Numbered from the stretch's first letter, positions 32,316 through 41,870 are shown. The stretch is DNA of 64,000 nucleotides from Fredinandcohnia onubensis (GCF_002734285.1 NZ_NSEA01000005.1:124001-188000), one strand, 5' to 3'. Notes: a model not told the origin generated them from the sequence alone. Numbers and translations: made by a program.

Positions 32316-35300
32316 ATGAATTTTATTATAAAACGGAAATGGTTTGTCCTTATCGCATGGGTAGTTGTTGTAGCAGGATTATTCCTGGCAGCTCCGAATA
32401 TGGGAGACCTTGTGCGTGAAAAAGGCCAGATAACTGTACCCGATGAATATTCATCCTCCATTGCAGGTCAAATTTTAAATGATGCACAGGCCCAAGAGGG
32501 TGGAGGAGATGAAACACAGGTGGCCCTTGTGTTTCATGATAAAAAGAAGTTAACAGATGACGAAATCAAAGAAGCTGAAAAAGCAATCCAACTTCTTGAA
32601 GAGAAGAAAGAGGAAATCGGAATTACTGAAATTCTTACTCATTTTAATGAGGAAACACTAAAGGAACAGCTTGTTTCAGAGGACGGAAAAGCAATCCTTG
32701 CCTCTGTAACAGTTAGCTGGAATGACCGGGAGCCAAAAGAGGTCAGCGATGCTTTATATCAAGCCATTGAAGATGTAAAGGTTGACCATTATTATACGAG
32801 TGAATGGCTCATTAGTGAAGATCTCGTGACTAGTTCACAAGAAGGTTTGAAAAAGACTGAAGGTATTACGGTTGTTTTTATTCTTGTCGTTCTTTTACTT
32901 GTGTTTAGATCTCTCGTAGCACCGATTATTCCACTTGTGACAGTTGGGTTTACTTATCTTGCGTCACAATCGATTGTTGCGATGTTAGTTGATAAATTTG
33001 ATTTTCCAATTTCAACTTATACACAGATATTCCTAGTCGCTATCTTATTTGGAATTGGAACAGACTATTGTATTTTGCTTTTAAGTCGATTTAAAGAAGA
33101 ACTATCACAACGAGAAAGCTTAACAGAAGCAATTGTTGAAACGTATAAAAATGCTGGTCGTACAGTATTTTTCAGTGGAGTTGCCGTCATGATTGGCTTT
33201 GCTGCAATCGGGTTTTCTCAGTTCATCTTATACCAATCAGCTGTGGCTGTAGCGGTAGGTGTTGCAATTTTACTAGTTGCATTATTCACGGTCGTCCCAT
33301 TCTTTATGGCCGTTTTAGGTAAAAGATTATTCTGGCCATCTAAGCAGAATTTAGAATATGGAGATAGTAAAATCTGGGCAGTTGCTGGAAGATTTTCATT
33401 AAGTCGCCCACTCTTATCTCTATTAATTGTTGCTGCAATCATTGCTCCATTCTTATTTGTGTATGATGGAGAGCTATCTTATAACTCATTAGAAGAATTA
33501 AGTGGAGATGTAAACTCGATTAAAGCATTCAATGCGATTTCGGATAGCTTCAGACCTGGTGAATCCATGCCAACTCAAATCGTCTTGAGAAATGACGAGG
33601 CAATGGACTCCACAGAGTATATCGAATTAGCCGAAAAAATCAGCCGTGAAGTGGAAAAAGTGGACCTGGTTGACTCTGTTCGCTCTGTCACAAGACCAAC
33701 TGGTGAACCAATTGAAGATTTATTCGTTGCAAATCAAGCTAAAACTCTTGAGGAAGGTCTTGGTGAAGGAAAAGACGGACTAACTCAAATCAAAGACGGG
33801 CTTGAAGAGGCTGGTAGTGAACTTGCAAAATCAGAGCCAGAGCTTAAAAACGCCACTGATGGAATCGGTGAATTAATTACTGGAACCAATCAAGTAAAAT
33901 CTGGATTAACAGAGATCCAAACAAACCTTTCAAAAATCGAGTCAGGTATCCGTAGCGGAACAGCTGGAATCGATACGATGATTGCTGAAGTTGACAAAGC
34001 AAAGGCTGGATCAGAAGAATTATTAAACTATTATAATACGAAACTATTAGTAGGTTATAAAGAGGCGCAAAGTGGAATTGCCGGTTTGCAAACGGGCTAC
34101 ACTGAAATAGCAAATGCCCTCCAACAATTAACCACTGGTGTGAACCAGCTAAATAAAGGTGGATTTGCTTATCTAGAAGGCTACTATATTCATGCAGAGA
34201 GTGGCCAAAGTATTGCTGGTGATGATGTATATAAAGGAATGAAGCAATCCTTGCAAGGGATCCCACAATTATCAACGGGGATTCAAGAACTAAATGGTCA
34301 TCTTTCGGAAGTAAATACCGGAATGACGCAAGCTAATGCAGGATTTGAACAATTGCTCAAAGAACAAGCAGCGCTTCCAGCTGGTCTTGAACAGTTAATT
34401 GCTGGTTTGGAAGAACTAAAAGGTGGACTTGTCCAAGCGGCAAATGGCCAAGGTCAAATCGTTCAAGGAATGCCACAAATTACAAATGGCCTAACAGGAA
34501 TTAATGATGGCCAACAGCAGCTCCTTGATGGATTCGGAAGTCTAGGTGGTCAATTAACACAATTAACGGATGGACTGACTCAAAGTGCTGATGGTCTAGA
34601 ACAGGTTTCGGATGGATTAGGATCAGCTCAAGTATATTTATCAAATCTCTCAAACTCTGAAGAATTAAATGCTTTTTATATGCCAGAAGAAGTCCTTGAG
34701 AGTGAAGATTTCGCACAAGTCCTTGACGTATACATGTCAAAAGATCGTAAAGTCATGACATTAGATGTCATCTTTGAATCGAACCCATATTCCAACGAAG
34801 CAATGGCACAAATCGAGGAAATCGAAGCAGCTGTTACAAGAGCAACAAAAGATACCAAGCTTGAAAATGCAGATGTCGCCCTTGGTGGTATTACAAGTAC
34901 CAATACCGATTTAAGTAAAATGTCTGAACAAGATTATTCACGTACAATCGTGCTAATGTTTATTGGTATTGCGCTTATCTTAATTTTCTTGTTCCGTTCG
35001 TTAATCATGCCACTTTATCTAATAGGTTCATTAATTTTGACTTATTACACATCAATGGCCATTAATGAAGTTATTTTCGTCAATATTCTCGGATATTCCG
35101 GAATCAGCTGGGCGGTACCATTCTTTGGATTTGTCATCTTAGTTGCACTTGGTGTCGACTATAGTATTTTCCTAATGGATCGCTTCAACGAATACCGTGA
35201 TATTCCAGTAGCAGAAGCAATGCTTCTTTCCATGAAGAAAATGGGTACTGTTATTATCTCAGCAGCTATCATTCTTGGAGGCACATTTGCAGCCATGATG

Positions 35301-35453
35301 CCATCTGGAATGCTCTCCTTGCTCCAGATTGCATCGATTACACTCGTCGGTCTGATGTTATACGCATTTGTGATTCTGCCATTATTTATCCCAGTTATGG
35401 TCAAAAACTTTGGCATCGCCAACTGGTGGCCATTCAAACGACCAACCAATTAA
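32316..35453 (+). CDS. MMPL/RND-family exporter (YdgH-like)
   Basis: A 1045-residue MMPL transporter. Helix 1 (residues 8-25) precedes an extracytoplasmic domain; helices 2-6 and 8-12 form two membrane blocks with GTDYCILLLSRFKEE near residue 247 and GVDYSIFLMDRFNEY near 946, each with the Asp-Tyr pair of the proton relay. Between them lies a very long extracytoplasmic region (about 470-840) with coiled-coil-like repeats of Gly and Leu (GLTQIKDGLEEAGSEL type), which makes the protein longer than usual. It likely exports lipids or drugs by proton motive force. It is coupled to the MarR gene. Confidence 0.92.
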   Translation: MNFIIKRKWFVLIAWVVVVAGLFLAAPNMGDLVREKGQITVPDEYSSSIAGQILNDAQAQEGGGDETQVALVFHDKKKLTDDEIKEAEKAIQLLEEKKEEIGITEILTHFNEETLKEQLVSEDGKAILASVTVSWNDREPKEVSDALYQAIEDVKVDHYYTSEWLISEDLVTSSQEGLKKTEGITVVFILVVLLLVFRSLVAPIIPLVTVGFTYLASQSIVAMLVDKFDFPISTYTQIFLVAILFGIGTDYCILLLSRFKEELSQRESLTEAIVETYKNAGRTVFFSGVAVMIGFAAIGFSQFILYQSAVAVAVGVAILLVALFTVVPFFMAVLGKRLFWPSKQNLEYGDSKIWAVAGRFSLSRPLLSLLIVAAIIAPFLFVYDGELSYNSLEELSGDVNSIKAFNAISDSFRPGESMPTQIVLRNDEAMDSTEYIELAEKISREVEKVDLVDSVRSVTRPTGEPIEDLFVANQAKTLEEGLGEGKDGLTQIKDGLEEAGSELAKSEPELKNATDGIGELITGTNQVKSGLTEIQTNLSKIESGIRSGTAGIDTMIAEVDKAKAGSEELLNYYNTKLLVGYKEAQSGIAGLQTGYTEIANALQQLTTGVNQLNKGGFAYLEGYYIHAESGQSIAGDDVYKGMKQSLQGIPQLSTGIQELNGHLSEVNTGMTQANAGFEQLLKEQAALPAGLEQLIAGLEELKGGLVQAANGQGQIVQGMPQITNGLTGINDGQQQLLDGFGSLGGQLTQLTDGLTQSADGLEQVSDGLGSAQVYLSNLSNSEELNAFYMPEEVLESEDFAQVLDVYMSKDRKVMTLDVIFESNPYSNEAMAQIEEIEAAVTRATKDTKLENADVALGGITSTNTDLSKMSEQDYSRTIVLMFIGIALILIFLFRSLIMPLYLIGSLILTYYTSMAINEVIFVNILGYSGISWAVPFFGFVILVALGVDYSIFLMDRFNEYRDIPVAEAMLLSMKKMGTVIISAAIILGGTFAAMMPSGMLSLLQIASITLVGLMLYAFVILPLFIPVMVKNFGIANWWPFKRPTN

Positions 35454-35459
35454 TCAAAA

Positions 35460-35494
35460 AACGAGGCTCCCTGTTTTAGGGGCCTCGTTTTTTT
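35460..35494 (+). terminator. Terminator of marR-mmpL operon
   Basis: AACGAGGC and GCCTCGTT (35460-35467 with 35482-35489) with further CC-GG pairs inside, followed by a run of Ts. Confidence 0.9.
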
Positions 35495-35576
35495 GAATGC
35501 AATTTACTGTCACTAACTAAAACTACATTTCTCCTGCATGGTACAATGATTGTACTAGACACAGTGGAGGTACAAG

Positions 35577-36635
35577 ATGCATTTCATACAAATGGGCTCT
35601 CTAGCCATCATGACAAAATGGGTCATCCTTGGAGTTGGCATCATCGCAGGCCTTATCATAGCACGGGTTTGGTTAGCAAAAACAACAACATCTGATAATA
35701 CCAAAAGCATTATCAATCTACTCACTAATGGCATTTTCATTGGCTTTTTAGCGTGGAAGGGAAGTTTATTCCTTTTAGAGCCAGCACTCGTCATAAAAAG
35801 TCCGATGTCTTTACTCTATTTTACCGGAGGAACAAAAGGATTAGCGATTGCAGTTGTTATAATAGTACTCTATTTTCTATATCACATAAAAAAGAGGACT
35901 GTAACGACATCGCATCTCATTCGATCAGTGCTTATTGTGAGCTTCACAACCGCTATGCTCTATGATTTTCTAGCGCTATTTTTCCTTCACGATGACAGTG
36001 TTTTTCATTTTATAAAATCAATGTGTGCATTCTTTCTTTTATTGTTGACACTCTATAATAAAGGACAACAAAAAAAGGAAGTGCTTCATGAGATGAAAAA
36101 AGCAGCGTTAATCGTTGGTTTAACAGGACTTATTGTGTGGACGGTCAATAGCAATATGTCTTTCGCTACCCCGAAAGAAGATGTAAAAGCAACTGAGGTT
36201 GAAGTTGGAATTTCTGAAGGACAATTGGCACCTGATTTTACCTTAAAAACAACAAGTGGAGAAGAAATGAAGCTATCAGAGTTTAGAGGGAAGAAAGTTA
36301 TTTTAAACTTTTGGGCAAGCTGGTGCCCACCATGTAAAGCGGAAATGCCACATATGGAAGAATTTTATGTAGAAAATAAAGAATCCAATGCTGCGCTGTT
36401 ATCGGTAAATCTAACAACTGCAGAGAAAAAGAGCTCGGACGTTGCGAAATTTGTGGATGAATATGGGCTAACCTTTCCAGTCCTACTTGATGAGGAAGGA
36501 AATATTGGACAAATCTATCAAGCTTACGCGATTCCGACAAGTTATTTAATTGATTCCAAGGGCATCGTCCGGAAAAAAATTGTCGGGCCGATGGATAAGG
36601 AAATGATGACATCTTTAATTAATAGTGTGAATTAA
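35577..36635 (+). CDS. Membrane-fused thioredoxin-like protein (ResA/TlpA type)
   Basis: A 352-residue fusion. The first 190 residues contain five or six hydrophobic helices, and a ResA/TlpA-type thioredoxin domain follows from about 215 (LAPDFTLKTTSGEE), with the redox motif WCPPC near residue 246 and the cis-Pro segment IPTSYLID near 320. The redox domain should face outside and reduce or oxidise exported proteins, for example apocytochromes. The membrane part resembles neither CcdA nor DsbD closely enough to name. It starts after GTGGAGG and ends just before a hairpin shared with the opposing DUF1836 gene. Confidence 0.85.
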   Translation: MHFIQMGSLAIMTKWVILGVGIIAGLIIARVWLAKTTTSDNTKSIINLLTNGIFIGFLAWKGSLFLLEPALVIKSPMSLLYFTGGTKGLAIAVVIIVLYFLYHIKKRTVTTSHLIRSVLIVSFTTAMLYDFLALFFLHDDSVFHFIKSMCAFFLLLLTLYNKGQQKKEVLHEMKKAALIVGLTGLIVWTVNSNMSFATPKEDVKATEVEVGISEGQLAPDFTLKTTSGEEMKLSEFRGKKVILNFWASWCPPCKAEMPHMEEFYVENKESNAALLSVNLTTAEKKSSDVAKFVDEYGLTFPVLLDEEGNIGQIYQAYAIPTSYLIDSKGIVRKKIVGPMDKEMMTSLINSVN

Positions 36636-36638
36636 AAA

Positions 36639-36670
36639 AGAAAAGTGATCTGATCACTTTTCTTTTTTTT
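36639..36670. terminator. Bidirectional terminator
   Basis: A 12-bp inverted repeat centred at 36651, flanked by A and T runs, between the thioredoxin-like gene and the opposing DUF1836 gene. Confidence 0.8.
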
Positions 36671-37214
36671 CGCCCTGATTTTGAATGAGTTCGTCCACTA
36701 AGTTTTCAGCAGCACGTCGATAAAATTGGCTAGCTGTAATAAAGGATAGAATCAAAAGCACCTTTTTCAGATGTTCATCCTCGGAAGCGCCAATTTCTTC
36801 TGACACATCCTTCATCTTTGTATCGACATCTTCTTTGAATTCAGTTGCATTTTTTTTATAGAGAGCAAGATAGCTCTTATAAAATTCTTCGAGCTCGAAC
36901 GCTTCATCATTCATGATTCTTTGATTTACACCATCAAGTGTTGCCTTGATATCATTGATGGATAGCCCACCTTTTAGTTGGTAAATCAAACTTAATAAAA
37001 GTAAATGTTCTCTCGAATACTTTTTGTTTTTAATCGGAATCAGCAATTTACCTTTTGCGTAATTGTTGATCATGGTTTTCGTAAGGACCTTTTCATCCTC
37101 ATTTCTTTTTGTGGGGCTAAACGTATTTTCAAAGAGTTGGATGACCTGGTCCATGTATAGATCAATTTGTGGAATGTCCTCTAAAAAAATATTTTTATCA
37201 ACATCTATATTCAT
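36654..37214 (-). CDS. DUF1836 protein, MerR-like
   Basis: A 186-residue protein matching DUF1836. The N-terminal half resembles a MerR-type helix-turn-helix: LTKTMINNYAKGKLLI near residue 45 and YSREHLLLLSLIYQLKGGLS near 65. A helical C-terminal part follows. Probably a DNA-binding regulator; targets unknown. The start ATG at 37214 has AATGAGGTCAT upstream on the minus strand. It stands alone. Confidence 0.8.
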   Translation of the reverse strand: MNIDVDKNIFLEDIPQIDLYMDQVIQLFENTFSPTKRNEDEKVLTKTMINNYAKGKLLIPIKNKKYSREHLLLLSLIYQLKGGLSINDIKATLDGVNQRIMNDEAFELEEFYKSYLALYKKNATEFKEDVDTKMKDVSEEIGASEDEHLKKVLLILSFITASQFYRRAAENLVDELIQNQGEKKEK

Positions 37215-37386
37215 GGTTATGACCTCATTTATAACGATTTTATTTGTTACCTAGTTTACTCTATAACTATCAGAAAGTAAATGTTGACTACATGGTGAAA
37301 TGTGTATATGATTATAAGTAGTATTAAGAACTACATATAATAGTATCCTTAATGAATTCAATTAAAATAGATGAGCGGTGATAAAT

Positions 37387-38058
37387 ATGAAAATTGTATG
37401 TTTTGGTGATAGTTTAACTAGAGGTGTTTCTTTTGTAAAAGGTCGCATGCGAATCTTGAAAGAAAATTATCCTGCATTTTTACAGCAATTTGCTTCTGAT
37501 CACATCACTGTTATAAATAAAGGTGTCTTTAATGATAATTCCGATTTATTGTTATCCCGAGTTGAAAAAGATGTGGTTGCCGAACACCCTGATTACGTAA
37601 TCATAAATATTGGTGGCAATGACTGCAATTTTAAATGGGATGAAGTGGCTAAGAATCCTGAAGATGAGCATCAGCCAATTGTGCCAATTGAACGATATAT
37701 GGAAAACCTAAAAAAATTAATTCAACGAATCCAAGAAACGAATAGTATTCCTATTTTGATGACCTTACCACCACTTGACCCTGTTAGGTATTACAAGCTG
37801 CTTGCTCAAACGTATGGAAGCTCAATTAGTCATTGGATTAGTCTTCAAGGAGGCATCGAACACTGGCACGGTCTCTATAATCGCAGCTTGAATAGCTTAG
37901 CTGAGCAATTAAATGTCTTAAAAATTGATGTGCGTACAGCCATGAAACATGCTGGGAATTTGAATGATTTTATTAGTGATGATGGGATTCATTTGACAGG
38001 TGAAGGCTACAAAACAATGAGTAGTGCCATTTTCTCTTCTTTAGTGAAAACAAAATAA
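37387..38058 (+). CDS. SGNH/GDSL-family hydrolase
   Basis: A 223-residue SGNH hydrolase. Block I is FGDSLT near residue 5 with the nucleophile Ser, block III is GGNDC near 78, and block V is DDGIHLTGEGY near 203 with the catalytic Asp and His. No signal peptide is visible, so it acts in the cytoplasm or is exported by another route. Family members remove acyl or acetyl groups from lipids and sugars. ATG at 37387 fits family starts better than the GTG at 37378. Confidence 0.88.
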   Translation: MKIVCFGDSLTRGVSFVKGRMRILKENYPAFLQQFASDHITVINKGVFNDNSDLLLSRVEKDVVAEHPDYVIINIGGNDCNFKWDEVAKNPEDEHQPIVPIERYMENLKKLIQRIQETNSIPILMTLPPLDPVRYYKLLAQTYGSSISHWISLQGGIEHWHGLYNRSLNSLAEQLNVLKIDVRTAMKHAGNLNDFISDDGIHLTGEGYKTMSSAIFSSLVKTK

Positions 38059-38065
38059 AAGGACT

Positions 38066-38095
38066 ATGCCACTTGTATAATAGGTGGCATTTTTC
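38066..38095 (+). terminator. Terminator after SGNH gene
   Basis: ATGCCAC (38066-38072) pairs with GTGGCAT (38084-38090), followed by TTTTC. Confidence 0.75.
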
Positions 38096-38208
38096 TATTC
38101 AAAATGGAATACAACAAGAGTAATGTGAAAAACTGTATATCAATGGACATAAGCAAATAGGAAAGCTAAGATAAAAACATGAGAATGAGTAAAGGTAGAT
38201 GAAAACAA

Positions 38209-38790
38209 ATGAACTATTATAAATCTGATTACATACTTACGATGAAGGATATTGTTCGTGAGGGACATCCCATTTTAGCTGAGAAAACAAAAGAGGTTCC
38301 TGTACCGCTTGCAGAAGAGGACAAGGAATCCCTGATTAGCATGATGAATTATATAAAAAACAGCCAGGACCCAGCGCTTGCGAAAAAGTACGGGTTACGA
38401 CCTGGGGTTGGTTTATCTGCAAACCAAGTTGGTCTCAATAAGCGTATGTTTGTCGCCTATTTTACAGACTTTGATGACAAATTGCATGAATACCACGTAG
38501 TGAACCCGAAAATTGTGAGTCATTCGGTATCCATGACTTATTTGCCCGAAGGAGAAGGATGTCTATCGGTCGATCGCCCGGTAGAAGGCTATGTTCCTAG
38601 GTATGAAAAAATTAAAGTGAAAGCATATGATATCAATGGTCAGGAATTTACTCTTCGTTTAAAAGGCTATGCCTCTATCGTCTTTCAACATGAAATCGAC
38701 CATCTAAATGGAATCATGTTTTACGATCATATCAACAAAGAAAATCCATTTAAGCTTCCAGAAAACGTAGAAATCAAGAGCCTCTATTAA
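38209..38790 (+). CDS. def: Peptide deformylase
   Basis: A 193-residue type 2 peptide deformylase that removes the formyl group from nascent proteins. All three motifs are visible: GVGLSANQ near residue 66 (usual form GVGLAAPQ, here with Ser and Asn), EGCLS near 118, and the metal-binding HEIDH near 165. The N-terminus MNYYKSDYILTMKDIVREGHP is longer than in many homologues, which begin near MKDIVREG; an internal start at ATG 38242 has no ribosome site, so I keep 38209. It resembles the YkrB/DefB type of Bacillus. Confidence 0.9.
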   Translation: MNYYKSDYILTMKDIVREGHPILAEKTKEVPVPLAEEDKESLISMMNYIKNSQDPALAKKYGLRPGVGLSANQVGLNKRMFVAYFTDFDDKLHEYHVVNPKIVSHSVSMTYLPEGEGCLSVDRPVEGYVPRYEKIKVKAYDINGQEFTLRLKGYASIVFQHEIDHLNGIMFYDHINKENPFKLPENVEIKSLY

Positions 38791-38828
38791 TACAATTAGT
38801 AATTCCAAAGAATTTTGGAGGGATAGGC

Positions 38829-40001
38829 GTGAAATATAATTTTGATGAATCAATCAATCGATTGCAAACGAATTCGGTAAAGTGGGATGAGGTAGAGAAC
38901 CTTTTTGGGGATAAAGAGATGCTTCCGATGTGGGTAGCAGATATGGATTTTAAATCGCCACAGCCGGTCATCGATGCCTTAATAAAACGAGCTGAGCATG
39001 GAATTTATGGCTATACTACAAGACCTGACGCCTATTATGATGCAACAGTAGGCTGGATGAAACGACGTCATAATTGGACGATTGAAAAGGATTGGATTAC
39101 TTTTTGTCCTGGTGTAGTCCCAGCTCTACATATTATTGTTCAAAACTTTACTAGCCCTGGCGATAAAATCTTAATACAGCCACCTGTTTACTATCCGTTC
39201 ATGAGCGTAATCGAAAAGAATGGACGGGAAATCGTCAATAATCCGCTACAATTTGAAAATGGTCGTTATACCATGGATTTTGATGACCTTGAGAAAAAAA
39301 TTGATTCAAATGTAAAAATGATTATTCTTTCAAATCCACATAATCCGGTCGGACGTGTGTGGACAAAGGATGAATTGACAAAGTTAGGTGAAATTTGTTT
39401 GAAGCACAATATCCTTGTTGTTTCGGATGAAATTCATTTTGACCTCGTTTATAAAGGGAATGTGCATACACCATTTGCTGCGATCTCTGCTGAATTTGCT
39501 GAGCATTCTATTACATGTACGGCACCTAGTAAGACTTTTAATCTTGCGGGGTTAAAAACATCAAATATCATCATTCCGAACAAAGAGTACCGCGAGAAAT
39601 TTACGAAAGCCGTCGAGGACGCCTTCATTAGTATGACCAATACATTTGGAGTAACCGCCCTTATTGCTGCCTATGAAGAAGGGGACGAATGGCTTGATCA
39701 ACTCATGGAATACTTACAAGGAAACCTAGATTTCCTTAAAGAATATATTCATACCCATATTCCAGAGGTAAAAGTAATTGAACCTGAAGCAACTTATCTC
39801 GTGTGGCTGGATTGTCGACAGCTTGGCCTAGAAGCCAAAGAACTAGAGCATGTCATTCAAAAACAAGGTAAAGTCGCATTTGACGAAGGCTATATTTTTG
39901 GAAAAGAAGGAGAAGGCTTCACCAGAATCAACATAGCCTGCCCAAGAGCTTTATTAGAAGAAGGTTTGAAACGATTTAGCCGAGCAGTTAAGTATAGGTA
40001 A
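38829..40001 (+). CDS. MalY/PatB-type C-S lyase / aminotransferase
   Basis: A 390-residue PLP-dependent enzyme of the MalY/PatB branch of fold type I aminotransferases. Typical features are PMWVADMDFKSP near residue 37, YGYTTRPDAYY near 60, the SNPHNPVGRVW block near 168, and the PLP lysine in APSKTFNLAGLK near 236. PatB is a cystathionine beta-lyase, so this protein likely cleaves cystathionine or cysteine conjugates to give thiol, pyruvate and ammonia. The GTG start follows TTGGAGGGA. It is followed by a bidirectional terminator. Confidence 0.9.
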   Translation: MKYNFDESINRLQTNSVKWDEVENLFGDKEMLPMWVADMDFKSPQPVIDALIKRAEHGIYGYTTRPDAYYDATVGWMKRRHNWTIEKDWITFCPGVVPALHIIVQNFTSPGDKILIQPPVYYPFMSVIEKNGREIVNNPLQFENGRYTMDFDDLEKKIDSNVKMIILSNPHNPVGRVWTKDELTKLGEICLKHNILVVSDEIHFDLVYKGNVHTPFAAISAEFAEHSITCTAPSKTFNLAGLKTSNIIIPNKEYREKFTKAVEDAFISMTNTFGVTALIAAYEEGDEWLDQLMEYLQGNLDFLKEYIHTHIPEVKVIEPEATYLVWLDCRQLGLEAKELEHVIQKQGKVAFDEGYIFGKEGEGFTRINIACPRALLEEGLKRFSRAVKYR

Positions 40002-40005
40002 AGAA

Positions 40006-40041
40006 AAAAGCTTGAAGGTCATTAAAAACCTTCAAGCTTTT
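40006..40041. terminator. Bidirectional terminator
   Basis: A perfect 14-bp stem, 40006-40019 with 40028-40041, with an 8-base loop between the MalY gene and the opposing DUF4064 gene. Confidence 0.88.
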
Positions 40042-40046
40042 CTTGT

Positions 40047-40475
40047 TTAGTATTCAGGATTAAATGTTTCCTTTTCCTTACGTACTAAGCAAAGAATTCC
40101 TGCAATGAGGTATAGAATACTTGCAATAATGGAGATTAGGAATGTTGCAAGTGTGGTAAGTACAGCTACCACAATTAATAGAATTCCTGCTGCTTTTGGG
40201 TGCTTATTCCCTTTAAGAAGAAATAATGATACAACTCCGAGTATGATGGCTAAAATACTTACAATAATGAAATACCAACCACCGGATGTTACCATATCTG
40301 TAATGATTCCCATATCGACTCCTTCAAGAGTTGGATCTTCAGCAGCGATGCTCTCCATTTCTTGTGTGAACTCATTATTGTCACCAAGACCTACAAACAT
40401 AAATCCAAATAAAGTTAAAAATACAAAGAAACAAGCTCCAATAATCGTTAAAACAAATTCACCAGTACGTTTCAT
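40047..40475 (-). CDS. DUF4064 membrane protein
   Basis: A 142-residue membrane protein with three or four hydrophobic helices (residues 8-30, 66-90, 95-128), recognisable as DUF4064 from its TGEFVLTIIGA opening and GILLIVVAVLTT-type third helix. An acidic extracellular loop lies between helices 1 and 2. It starts after AAGGGGGAACT. A perfect 19-base palindrome upstream (40513-40531) suggests a dedicated repressor. Function unknown. Confidence 0.82.
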   Translation of the reverse strand: MKRTGEFVLTIIGACFFVFLTLFGFMFVGLGDNNEFTQEMESIAAEDPTLEGVDMGIITDMVTSGGWYFIIVSILAIILGVVSLFLLKGNKHPKAAGILLIVVAVLTTLATFLISIIASILYLIAGILCLVRKEKETFNPEY

Positions 40476-40512
40476 TCATAGTTCCCCCTTAAAAAATGTT
40501 TCATTTTGATTG

Positions 40513-40531
40513 TACTATACAGTGTATAGTA
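40513..40531 (-). promoter_or_regulatory. Palindromic operator upstream of DUF4064 gene
   Basis: TACTATACA-G-TGTATAGTA is a perfect 9-base inverted repeat with a one-base centre, 38 bases before the DUF4064 start. It contains TATAGT and TATACT hexamers, so repressor binding would cover the -10 region. Confidence 0.6.
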
Positions 40532-40848
40532 TGCAATCCGATTTTCTTCCTAATCCTCTCCAAAATTGGAATTAGTTTATTTACGAAAAAAGAGAAAAAA
40601 GGTTTCAAAATGGTGTAATTAATTTTTCAGGCGATATACGCATATAAAAATAATAATTTAATACTTATTATTACAATCGTATTAAAGGAATATTAAAAAA
40701 ATTTTGCAAACAGTAGACAATTTATGTTAACCTAGAATTATAGGTGTTTAAATGGTAAATATACCAAATTAATCCAAAGTAGTAGTTTGGTAGTAAACCT
40801 CGTTCTAAGAGGGTCTACATAAAAAATAAATATTTAGGGGGAATGCAA
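40532..40848. other. AT-rich leader before TRAP transporter operon
   Basis: No gene seen. It must contain the promoter of the TAXI gene; TTGCAA and TAGACA hexamers occur near 40703 and 40712, but no well-spaced -10 stands out. Short inverted repeats (ACCAAA with TTTGGT near 40766-40794, CCTC with GAGG near 40798-40812) could give the transcript a folded leader. Confidence 0.3.
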
Positions 40849-41856
40849 ATGCTGAAGAAGTACTCATTTCTAACTTTGCTGCTAGCATTGGTTTTACTCA
40901 TTGCTGCATGTAGCAGTGATAACACGAATGGTGACGACAAGGATGAAGGAGGCGATAGCAGCGCTGAATCTGGGACAATCGATCTTCTCATGGGTACAGG
41001 TAGCCAAGGAGGGACCTATTTTCCACTTGGTGCCGAAATGGCGAATGTTTGGAACAAGAATATTGACAACGTGAACGTAACATCAACTGAATCAGGTGCT
41101 TCTGTTGAGAACCTTGCAAAAATTTCAAATGGTGAATTTGACCTTGGAATGACAGTTAATTTACCTGCTTATAATGCGCTTAATGGAACTGGTGATTTTG
41201 AAGGTAAGAAAGTTGAAAACTTCGCATTTATTGGACATATTTATCCAGAAGTTCTTCAAATCATTACACGTGAAAGCACTGGTGTTGAGACAATTGCAGA
41301 TTTGAAAGGAAAGAGAATTGCGATTGGACCTCCAGGAAGTGGAACGCAAACTGCAACAAAAGCGGTCTTAGCAGCTTATGGGATCAACGATGGCGATTAT
41401 GAGGCATACCAAGAAGGATTCGGTGATGCAAAATCGAAACTACAAGACGGTACGATTGATGCTTCATTCGGACTACTTGGCCTGCCAGATGCAGGTATTG
41501 ACGAGCTTCAAGCCTCAGTTGGCGATGTGAAGTTCTTAGAGGTAACAGGTGATGAATTAACAACGGTAGAAGAAACAAGTGGATACACTGGCTATAAAAT
41601 TAAAGCAGGTTCTTACGAATGGTTAAAAGAGGATGCGAATGTTGTATCCGCATACGCTGTTCTTGTTGCAAATACAGACACAGTGGATGATGAATTAGCT
41701 TACCAACTTGCAAAAGTCATGCTTGAAAAGGCAAGTGAAAATACACATGCTCAAGCAGCCCACATGACAAAAGAAAACGCACTTAGTGGATTAGGAGATT
41801 TACCAATTCATCCTGGTGCAGAAAAGTACTATAAAGAAGTTGGAATACTAGATTAA
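40849..41856 (+). CDS. TAXI-family TRAP transporter binding lipoprotein
   Basis: A 335-residue solute-binding protein of the TAXI subtype of TRAP transporters. A lipobox (LIAAC, Cys at 21) anchors it to the membrane, an Asp/Glu-rich linker follows, and the mature domain opens with MGTGSQGGTYFPLGAEM, typical of TAXI proteins. GKRIAIGPPGSGTQTATKA near residue 160 is also conserved. ATG 40849 is 7 bases after AGGGGG. The membrane component is encoded after a terminator-like hairpin. Ligands of TAXI proteins are often dicarboxylates or amino acids such as glutamate; not decided here. Confidence 0.9.
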   Translation: MLKKYSFLTLLLALVLLIAACSSDNTNGDDKDEGGDSSAESGTIDLLMGTGSQGGTYFPLGAEMANVWNKNIDNVNVTSTESGASVENLAKISNGEFDLGMTVNLPAYNALNGTGDFEGKKVENFAFIGHIYPEVLQIITRESTGVETIADLKGKRIAIGPPGSGTQTATKAVLAAYGINDGDYEAYQEGFGDAKSKLQDGTIDASFGLLGLPDAGIDELQASVGDVKFLEVTGDELTTVEETSGYTGYKIKAGSYEWLKEDANVVSAYAVLVANTDTVDDELAYQLAKVMLEKASENTHAQAAHMTKENALSGLGDLPIHPGAEKYYKEVGILD

Positions 41857-41870
41857 TATCTTAAAAGAAG

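Noticed and set aside
33877-34740. Antisense frames over the MMPL repeat region
   Set aside because: Shadows of repetitive Gln/Leu/Gly codons on the other strand; no start signals or recognisable domains.
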